Assembly (NCBI GenBank): GCA_028282295.1
Contig: JANQIE010000041.1
Location: forward strand, 1-58,020
DNA: 58,020 nt
DNA from: Desulfobacterales bacterium
Lineage (GTDB): Bacteria; Desulfobacterota; Desulfobacteria; Desulfobacterales; JANQIE01
Reading direction: 5' to 3'
Of this stretch, positions 51,850 through 58,020 are shown one piece after another (position 1 is the first letter of the stretch; the number at the start of each line of letters is the position of its first letter). The position numbers and the translations under genes were made by a program. The notes below the pieces were generated by a model that was not told the DNA's origin, searched no databases, and was given only the letters and a program-made list of their open reading frames with translations.

Positions 51850-51943
51850 GCGCAACCGGAACGGTCCCGTGAAGATCGGTACCGGGGCGGCCATTTTTAT
51901 ATGTCTTCCCTGCAGATTGAGTGAGATGAACAAGGTTTTTTAG
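51850..51943 (+). pseudogene. Fragment of a diguanylate cyclase gene
   Basis: Reading from the base after the mrpG stop, LMRNRNGPVKIGTGAAIFIC LP is 80% or more like residues in the GGDEF gene upstream of mrpA (LMRNRNWPVKISIGAATFIS LP, DNA 45848-45935). It continues to SEMNKVF and a stop. Upstream homology is lost, so this is a decayed duplicate of that gene's 3' part at the other end of the Mrp operon. Confidence 0.8.
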
Positions 51944-51954
51944 CCGATTAGAAA

Positions 51955-52097
51955 GTGCCCATCCGGAAATAGCATCTTTTGACCCCCGGCCGCGTTCTCG
52001 CATTTTTAGAATCCTCGGCAGTAGCGCGCTATGCCTGCGGTTCTAAAAATGCTCGGGCCTTGCCGGGAATCAAAATCTACTATTTCCGGATGGACAC
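51955..52097. repeat. Family A palindromic element (143 bp)
   Basis: Complete copy between the mrp operon and the next antiporter gene. Left end GTGCCC instead of GTGTCC. Flanks TAGAAA (51949-51954) and TGGAAA (52098-52103) agree at 5 of 6. Confidence 0.9.
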
Positions 52098-52125
52098 TGG
52101 AAAAGAGATTTGAGAACTTGTAACG

Positions 52126-53796
52126 ATGCTGCCCATTCTTCTATCCATTGGTGTTCTGTACTTGCTTGCAATCGGTGCCGGCCGTTTGAGCGCCGCCATT
52201 GGAATCCCTCGTGTCACCGGCTACTTGGTTGCCGGTATTGCTGCCGGCCCCTCTTTGAGCGCAATCCTTGGTCTTCCGGCACTTTTCACGCACAAACAAC
52301 TCCATGCTCTCGCTCCGGTGCATGATATCATACTCGGACTGATTGTGTTTACCATCGGCGGCAGCTTCAGTCTAAGGACAATTCGGAAAATCGGATCGAA
52401 GCTCTTTCGCATCAGTACCTTTGATGTAGGTTCCACTGCACTTCTTGTGGGCTTTGGAACTGCTTTGGTGGGCGCATCGCCACTAGAAGCCGCTTTTCTC
52501 TGCATAATATCTATTACTACCGCTCCAGCGGCAACCCAGATGGTGATACGAGAGTGCCAATCCGAGGGGCAACTCACCGACACCGTTCTGCCGCTTATTG
52601 TTATCAATAACCTGGTGGCCATCACCGTTTTTATCGTTATCAAAAACAGCGGTTTATCTGCGGATGTGTCCGTTGTGCGGGCTTTGGTTGAGGTTTTTGA
52701 ACCGCTGGTTCTGGGAGCGATCATGGGAGTGGTTATCGCCATAATGGATCAACGTCTCACCCGGCAGGTTGAACGCCAGATACTTGTGCTGGCTTCCGTG
52801 GCCGTCACTACCGGGGCGGCAATGCTTCTCGATGTGTTCCCCATGCTGGCCGTCTTGTTTGCCGGTATGGTTGCAGTCAATGCCACACCAAACAGAAAGC
52901 GGATCCTCACAGACCTCTCGGGGATTGATTATCCTTTTTACGTCCTTTTCTTCATCATGGCCGGAGCGGAGCTTCATCTTGAATCACTCGTCCACATGGG
53001 TGGCATTGGACTGGCCTACGTGGTCATGCGCGCCATGGGCAAATATATTGGCTGTCGCCTGGGGGCCAAAGCGGCGAGATCCTCCCTGACCATAAAGACC
53101 TGGCTGGGGCCGGCAATGCTCGCTCAAGCCGGTCTGGCTATCGGCTTGGCCAACATCCTGGCCAGAGAATGGCCTGGGCCGGGGGGTGCCTTGCAGACGG
53201 TTGTTTTGGCCTCGGTAGTGGTCTTTGAAATGGTGGGGCCTTTGCTCACGCGGCTGGCCTTGATTAACGCCGGAGAGGTGCCGGTTTTAAATCTGCTTGC
53301 CCAGCGAAGTCCGGTCAGATACAGAGAGGGATTGCATCAGGTAATCATCCATTTCAAAAACGCCTTCGGCATTGCAAGTACCTCCAATGCGAAGAATCCC
53401 TCGGATATTCTGATCGGCCACATCATGCGGACTAATGTTGAAGTACTAGCGAATGTGACACCATTTAACGAAGTATTGAAAGCGCTGGGCCACTCTCGCT
53501 ACGATCGTTTACCGGTGGTCAATGAGCAAAACGAACTGGTCGGTGTGATCAAATACGCCGACATCGCAAACACGCTCTACGATCCCGGCCTGAGAAATCT
53601 GGTCGTAGCCGGTGAGATTACGACGGAAAAATTTTTAAAATTAACTCCTGAGGACACGCTTGAAAGCGCCATGACCGCGCTTAAGGATCACCCCAATGAC
53701 GCCTATCTCTTTGTTGTTGATAAAGATAATCCTAAAAAATTGGTGGGTGTCGTACGTCAGAACGACGTGCTGTCAACACAGATGCGGCGTCTATAG
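52126..53796 (+). CDS. CPA2 cation:proton antiporter with CBS pair
   Basis: A 556-residue protein. Residues 1-390: about 12 helices of the KefB/NhaS type (IPRVTGYLVAGIAAGPSLSA at the start, helix with DYPFYVLFFIMAGAELHL in the second half). Residues about 425-556: two CBS domains (IMRTNVEVLANVTPFNEVLK, LPVVNEQNELVGVIKYADIA, LTPEDTLESAMTAL), which should sense adenine nucleotides. Na+ or K+ for H+ exchange. Separate transcription unit from mrp, but in the same ion-handling region. Confidence 0.92.
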   Translation: MLPILLSIGVLYLLAIGAGRLSAAIGIPRVTGYLVAGIAAGPSLSAILGLPALFTHKQLHALAPVHDIILGLIVFTIGGSFSLRTIRKIGSKLFRISTFDVGSTALLVGFGTALVGASPLEAAFLCIISITTAPAATQMVIRECQSEGQLTDTVLPLIVINNLVAITVFIVIKNSGLSADVSVVRALVEVFEPLVLGAIMGVVIAIMDQRLTRQVERQILVLASVAVTTGAAMLLDVFPMLAVLFAGMVAVNATPNRKRILTDLSGIDYPFYVLFFIMAGAELHLESLVHMGGIGLAYVVMRAMGKYIGCRLGAKAARSSLTIKTWLGPAMLAQAGLAIGLANILAREWPGPGGALQTVVLASVVVFEMVGPLLTRLALINAGEVPVLNLLAQRSPVRYREGLHQVIIHFKNAFGIASTSNAKNPSDILIGHIMRTNVEVLANVTPFNEVLKALGHSRYDRLPVVNEQNELVGVIKYADIANTLYDPGLRNLVVAGEITTEKFLKLTPEDTLESAMTALKDHPNDAYLFVVDKDNPKKLVGVVRQNDVLSTQMRRL

Positions 53797-53831
53797 GAGC
53801 CTGTGCAAAACCACGGCCGGAGTCAACGATC

Positions 53832-53852
53832 ACCCCAACAAATGTTCGGGGT
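53832..53852 (+). terminator. Possible terminator hairpin
   Basis: ACCCCAACAAATGTTCGGGGT folds as a short stem with one mismatch; no T-run follows. Position fits the end of the antiporter gene. Confidence 0.4.
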
Positions 53853-53963
53853 ACCCCGATTGCGCTGGCAAAACAAACCGATTGTTGCTATAGGCTTGTA
53901 CACAGCGTCCGGTTTTTGTTCTATAACTTATTGAAAACTAAATAAAAATGTTGCGGAGCGACC

Positions 53964-55451
53964 ATGTTGACCGTAATTGTGGGGATCTATTTTATCTGCG
54001 CGGTTTTATTGATGGTTTACGGTGTGAACAGTCATGTGATGACCTGTCTGTTCAAACGCCGGTTTCCGCAATGCGCGCGCAACGATCGGGAATTGATTGC
54101 GGCTTTTTACAACGGCGCGGTGCCGGACGGTGATCTGGATCGCTGGGCCGGTAAACTGCCGGTGGTTACCACACAATTGCCGATTTTTAACGAATTGAAT
54201 GTTGCCGAGCGTTTGGTTGATGCTGTCTGCGCCTTTCGCTATCCGGACGGTCGCCACGAAATCCAGGTCCTGGACGATTCCACCGACGAAACCCGCGCCA
54301 TCGTGGCCGCCCGGGTCAGGGCCTGGCGGCAAAAAGGGGTCGATATTCACCACATCACGCGCCCGGATCGCCAGGGGTTCAAGGCCGGGGCGCTGCGTTA
54401 CGGGTTGGCGCGCGCCCGGGGCCGCTATCTGGCGATTTTCGACGCCGACTTTGTGCCGCCCCCTGATTTTTTACTGCGCGCGATCCCTTTTTTCCTGCAG
54501 CAGCCGAATATCGGTTTTGTCCAGGCGCGCTGGGGCCACTTGAACAGCAGCGCCAGTCTGGTGACGCGGTTGCAGGCCATCGGGATCAACGGGCATTTCA
54601 TGGTGGAGCAGGCCGCCCGCAACACCAACAATCTGTTTATGAATTTTAACGGCACGGCCGGTATTTTCGACAGGCAGGCGATCCTGGAGGCGGGCAACTG
54701 GCACGACGACACCCTGACGGAAGACATGGATTTATCTTACCGGATTCAGTTGAAGGGGTGGCGCTGTCGCTACCTGATCGACCTGGAAGCGCCGGCCGAA
54801 ATACCGGCGGATATCAATGCCTTCAAGAGCCAGCAGTTCCGCTGGGCCAAGGGATCGATCCAGACGGCGATGAAATTGGGCTTCAGGGTGATGCGCAGCC
54901 CCGCCGGTTGGTTTGCGAAATTACAGGCGTTCATGCACCTGACCCATTATCTGATTCATCCGCTGATGCTGTTTTTGGCCCTGATGGCCCTGCCGATTCT
55001 GGCCAGCGATTATCCGGCCCTGCCGGCGATGTTGATGCTGCTGTTCGGCTTGTTGCTCTGCCTGAGCTGCACCGGGCCGTCACGGTTGTATTTCACGGCC
55101 GAGCGCGCCTTGAATCGTTCGCCGGTTAAACTGCTGGCCCTGCTGCCGCTGATGATCTGTTTTGGGTGCGGGCTGGCCGTGAACAACACACGCGCGGTCA
55201 TCGAGGCGGTTTTCCGGCGCCGCAGCGCTTTTATTCGTACGCCGAAACAGGGGTTTGCCCGCAAGAAACGCTATCGTGTGATCCGCGACCATACCTTCCT
55301 TGTTGAGATCTTTACCGGTTTGTGGTGCCTGGCCGGTGTCCTGGCGTATTTTAACAACAGTCAATACCTGGTCGGACATTTTTTACTCCTTTACGCCCTT
55401 GGTTTTCTGGGAATCGGGGTCTTATCCTGGCAGCATCAGCGCAAGGGCTGA
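53964..55451 (+). CDS. Processive GT2 glycosyltransferase (cellulose synthase-like)
   Basis: A 495-residue membrane enzyme. One N-terminal helix; GT2 catalytic domain at 60-290 with VLDDSTDETR, the DxD FDADFVPPPDF, TEDMDLSYRIQLKGW and the QxxRW motif QQFRWAKG, the set for processive beta-glycan synthases of the CslA/mannan type. Four C-terminal helices follow. Likely makes or modifies a surface glycan or glycolipid. The stop overlaps nothing; the next ATG is 1 bp away. Confidence 0.9.
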   Translation: MLTVIVGIYFICAVLLMVYGVNSHVMTCLFKRRFPQCARNDRELIAAFYNGAVPDGDLDRWAGKLPVVTTQLPIFNELNVAERLVDAVCAFRYPDGRHEIQVLDDSTDETRAIVAARVRAWRQKGVDIHHITRPDRQGFKAGALRYGLARARGRYLAIFDADFVPPPDFLLRAIPFFLQQPNIGFVQARWGHLNSSASLVTRLQAIGINGHFMVEQAARNTNNLFMNFNGTAGIFDRQAILEAGNWHDDTLTEDMDLSYRIQLKGWRCRYLIDLEAPAEIPADINAFKSQQFRWAKGSIQTAMKLGFRVMRSPAGWFAKLQAFMHLTHYLIHPLMLFLALMALPILASDYPALPAMLMLLFGLLLCLSCTGPSRLYFTAERALNRSPVKLLALLPLMICFGCGLAVNNTRAVIEAVFRRRSAFIRTPKQGFARKKRYRVIRDHTFLVEIFTGLWCLAGVLAYFNNSQYLVGHFLLLYALGFLGIGVLSWQHQRKG

Positions 55452-55452
55452 T

Positions 55453-57507
55453 ATGAATACGCGCGGCGGATTCGGTCTGCTCTGCCTGGGGTGGCTGGCG
55501 GCGATGACGGCCCTGGCGGTCAACGGCCCCGTCGGCGAGCGGGTTTGGTTGGGCGGGCCGTTGTACGGCGTGGCGTTTCTTCTGCTGATTTTGTTGGTGC
55601 GTTATTTCCCGGACGATATCTTTGGGCGGCAGGGGCTTGTTATCGGTGTCGCCATCGGTGTTGCCGGCCGTCTGGTCTTCATCGGCTTTGAACCGGGCAA
55701 CGATATCAACCGCTATGTCTGGGAAGGTTACATCCAGTTAAAAGGCTTCAATCCCTACCTGTTTGCACCGGATCATGATGCCCTCAAACCGCTGGCCGGC
55801 GGTCCCATGAACGGGATCTGGCAGGCGGTTAACCACAAGTCTTTCGCCGCCTGTTACCCACCCGGCGCACTGCTTCTTTTCCGGGCAATGGCCGGCATCG
55901 CTCCGACCCTGTTTTTTTTCAAATGGTTTATGCTTGCCTGTGATGTGGCGGTCCTTGTGATTCTGGCGTTGTTTCTGAAGGCGCGCGCCCTTGCCCCCGG
56001 CCGCTTGCTGCTTTATGCCGCCAACCCGCTGGTGATTGTCTACATCGCCGGTGAAGGCCACCTGGATGTGCTTCAGGTGTTGGGGGTCAGTCTGGCCCTG
56101 TTATGCTTTGCCAGGCAAAAAGAGGGGTGGGGCTTTTTGTTCATGGGGCTGGCGATTATGAGCAAATACTTTGCCGTGATCGGCCTGCCGTTTTTGGTCA
56201 CCCGCCGCAATTGGAAAAAGAGTTGGATCGTCCTGCTTCCGTTTGGTTTTTTCGGAGTGTTTGGTGCGGATGGTGCGGCTGTTTTTACTTCCCTGGCAAC
56301 ATTCGGCGGTACACTGCACTATAACGACGGGTTGACGGCGCTGCTGCGCTTTTTTTTCCCGGAGCAGTATTTGGCCGTTGCCCTGGTGCTGCTGGCCGGT
56401 TACCTGGGAGGGGTGTTTCTATTGATCCATGAGCGCACGCATGGTCTGTATCTGGCTTTTGGCGGGCTGTTGCTGTGCCTGCCGACCTTGCATCCCTGGT
56501 ACCTGGTGCTGGTGGCGCCCTTGCTGCTTGTCTACCCCTCGCGCGCCTGGCTGTATTTGATGGCGGCGGTGGTTTTTACGTTTCCGGTGTTGGCGGTTGA
56601 GCGGCAAACCGGCGTATTCCAGGAAATTCACTGGTTGAAATGGTTTGAATACCTGCCGTTTCTGGGGTTGCTGCTATACGGCTGCCTGTATGACGGCCTG
56701 TTGATGCGGCCGTATACATTTACTTCGCCTCAGTCGGTGGTGGTTGTGATTCCGGTACTTAACGAGGCCGCCCAAATCGAAAGGTGTCTTGTCGGTTTGA
56801 AAAACCGCACCGGTGTAACGCAAATCATTGTGGTGGACGGCGGGTCAACCGACGACACGCGCCGTATTGCCCGTCAAGCCGGCGCCCGTGTTTTGCAAGG
56901 ACCTACGGGGCGCGGCAGGCAGATTAAATACGGTATCGACAGGGCCGGGGGCGACGTTGTTTTGATCCTGCATGCCGACTGTGCTTTGAAAAACGGCACT
57001 TTCAAGCGGATGTTGCAAGCGCTGGTCCGTCAGCCCCACAGTCCGGGGGGCGCGTTCGGCATGTGTTTTGAGAACACTGATTTCAGGAATCGCGTTATCG
57101 CGGCCCTGAACAATGGGCGCGCCCGGTTGACCGGCATTGCCTTCGGCGATCAGGCCCAATTTGTGCGCCGGCAGGCCTTGACGCCGATCGGCGGTTTTCC
57201 GGATCTGCTGCTCATGGAAGATGTCGAGCTGTCGTTGCGGCTCAATGCCATCGGGCGTCCGCTTTTTCTTCCCCGTCATGTGCAGGCATCCAGCCGTCGG
57301 TGGGCCGGTAACGGCTTCGGCGGCAATGTTTGGCTGGTGCTGCGGTTGTGTACCTGCTATCTGCTCCAGCGAAGAGTCCGGGGCGACGATATCCGGCGAG
57401 TTGACACTTACTATCGCGCTTATTACAGCAAGCACCTTGATCGCAGCGGCGGTGACGGTGGCCGGCACGCGATGTCGCGTGGTCCTGAATCCGGGCGTAA
57501 AATGTGA
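55453..57507 (+). CDS. Polytopic glycosyltransferase fused to a TIGR04283-type GT2 domain
   Basis: A 684-residue fusion. Residues 1-420: about 10-12 helices with a DUF2029/GT87-like pattern (GNDINRYVWEGYIQLKGFNP YLFAP; catalytic D/E in the first loop; AANPLVIVYIAGEGHLDVLQ). Residues about 430-665: soluble GT2 (VVIPVLNEAAQIERCL, VVDGGSTDDTRRIA, ILHADCALKNGTF, FGDQAQFVRR and GGFPDLLLMEDVELSLRL), as in the GT2 family often found beside radical-SAM/selenodomain genes. The last residues (SGRKM) are encoded by a family B repeat end. ATG at 55453, 1 bp past the preceding gene. Confidence 0.87.
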   Translation: MNTRGGFGLLCLGWLAAMTALAVNGPVGERVWLGGPLYGVAFLLLILLVRYFPDDIFGRQGLVIGVAIGVAGRLVFIGFEPGNDINRYVWEGYIQLKGFNPYLFAPDHDALKPLAGGPMNGIWQAVNHKSFAACYPPGALLLFRAMAGIAPTLFFFKWFMLACDVAVLVILALFLKARALAPGRLLLYAANPLVIVYIAGEGHLDVLQVLGVSLALLCFARQKEGWGFLFMGLAIMSKYFAVIGLPFLVTRRNWKKSWIVLLPFGFFGVFGADGAAVFTSLATFGGTLHYNDGLTALLRFFFPEQYLAVALVLLAGYLGGVFLLIHERTHGLYLAFGGLLLCLPTLHPWYLVLVAPLLLVYPSRAWLYLMAAVVFTFPVLAVERQTGVFQEIHWLKWFEYLPFLGLLLYGCLYDGLLMRPYTFTSPQSVVVVIPVLNEAAQIERCLVGLKNRTGVTQIIVVDGGSTDDTRRIARQAGARVLQGPTGRGRQIKYGIDRAGGDVVLILHADCALKNGTFKRMLQALVRQPHSPGGAFGMCFENTDFRNRVIAALNNGRARLTGIAFGDQAQFVRRQALTPIGGFPDLLLMEDVELSLRLNAIGRPLFLPRHVQASSRRWAGNGFGGNVWLVLRLCTCYLLQRRVRGDDIRRVDTYYRAYYSKHLDRSGGDGGRHAMSRGPESGRKM

Positions 57508-57531
57508 AATTATTTTTGCGCGGGCCCTTAA
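57487..57531. repeat. Family B right-half fragment
   Basis: ATCCGGGCG, AAAATGTGAAATTATTTTTG and CGGGCCCTTAA match the right end of family B (5291-5333). It overlaps the last codons and stop of the glycosyltransferase fusion gene. Confidence 0.75.
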
Positions 57532-57614
57532 CCTAACAGGTGTGGGTTAAAGCCCTGCGCTACATTTCTTGCGAGCCGTCGCTATAGTATTCGATTACTT
57601 AAGTTAATGAGTTA

Positions 57615-57757
57615 GTGTCCATCCGGAAATAGCATCTTTTGGCTCAGGACGGCGTTCTCACCGATTTGCAATTCTCGACGTAGCCTTGCTACGCCTGCGG
57701 TTGCAAATCGGCTGCGGCCTTGTCCTGAACCAAAATCTACTATTTCCGGATGGACAC
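57615..57757. repeat. Family A palindromic element (143 bp)
   Basis: Complete copy with well kept ends. Flanks GAGTTA (57609-57614) and AAGTTA (57758-57763) agree at 5 of 6; the wider flank AAGTTAATGA occurs on both sides (57601-57610, 57758-57767). Confidence 0.9.
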
Positions 57758-58020
57758 AAGTTAATGATTCTGACATTAAATCGGAGAGTTAACTCCATCC
57801 GCGCAACAAATTTTTGGGCGCATTAAATTTTTACTTTGACACACAGTAAGAATAGTGGTATTTGCTCTTTCAAAATTAACACCACCGATATTTGTTCTGT
57901 AAATATCCGAAGCATTCATTTAAAAAAAGTAAATACAATAGAATCCGTTTTTAGTTCTCCCATAGAATCTGGTTCTGCGTAACTATCGGCATCGAAAGTG
58001 GAATTGACAAATCAAGACCT
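57758..58020. other. AT-rich end of window without a visible gene
   Basis: No supported frame. TTGACA at 57836-57841 with TATTTG about 17 bp downstream could be a promoter directed to the right for a gene outside the window; weak. Confidence 0.35.

Noticed and set aside
52221-52742. 173-codon minus-strand frame opposite the CPA2 antiporter
   Set aside because: Antisense shadow of a clear membrane protein.
8347-57757. Reading the spaced repeats as a CRISPR array
   Set aside because: Copies are kilobases apart, palindromic over 143 bp and lie between unrelated genes; no spacers or cas genes.

Overview
The window reads as a chromosomal segment of an anaerobic, probably sulfate-reducing, Desulfobacterota bacterium of Desulfosarcina/Desulfobacter type. 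This is an inference from gene content: a two-radical-SAM lipoylation cluster, a B12-riboswitch-controlled ThiC paralogue, TRAP and GlcF-like organic acid genes, NtrC-type signalling and a protective cytochrome bd oxidase. No rRNA, tRNA, phage, CRISPR array or transposase gene was seen. Coding density is high on both strands. The most conspicuous non-coding feature is a set of long palindromic repeats scattered between genes.

Layout. 0.2-2.7 kb (minus): cydA-cydB plus a 38-residue DUF2474-like subunit. 3.1-5.1 kb (plus): a tight three-gene cassette of phosphoribosyltransferase-like, inositol-monophosphatase-like and 2H-phosphoesterase proteins. 5.4-6.0 kb (plus): an ArsR regulator and a 42-residue Cys-cluster peptide, each preceded by the same 12-bp palindrome. 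6.1-8.3 kb (minus): an acyltransferase and a DUF362 ferredoxin-like protein. 8.5-15.1 kb (minus): a MarR/adaptor/RND pump/TolC efflux operon. 15.8-18.9 kb (minus): a zinc-ribbon/HAMP membrane sensor, an OFA-type MFS carrier and a universal stress protein. 19.2-25.0 kb: a TRAP transporter (minus) divergent from a GlcF-like Fe-S protein and a FadR-type regulator (plus), with two TGGTNNNACCA operators between them.

25.0-32.5 kb: two orphan HExxH proteins flank a LipS1/LipS2/LipT/lipoate-ligase-DUF116 cluster (minus), which looks like a complete alternative lipoylation route. 32.7-34.2 kb (minus): a ThiC-family gene behind a cobalamin riboswitch and terminator, best explained as BzaF (anaerobic benzimidazole synthesis for B12). 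34.5-45.1 kb (plus): a dense signalling island of three histidine kinases (one carrying a receiver), an NtrC-type regulator and three stand-alone receivers, surrounding an SLC13-type permease, a CBS protein and a DUF3124 protein. 45.2-51.8 kb (plus): a membrane diguanylate cyclase translationally coupled to a complete mrpA(B)CDEFG Na+/H+ antiporter operon, with a decayed fragment of the cyclase gene after mrpG. 52.1-53.8 kb: a CPA2 antiporter with CBS domains. 54.0-57.5 kb: two membrane glycosyltransferases, the second a polytopic-GT/GT2 fusion.

Repeats. Family A is a 143-bp near-palindrome with seven complete or near-complete copies plus two partial copies at the left edge, often bounded by an imperfect 6-bp direct repeat. 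Family B is one 189-bp full copy plus fragments that abut or overlap gene ends. The two families have different outer stems but similar central cores, suggesting related non-autonomous mobile elements.
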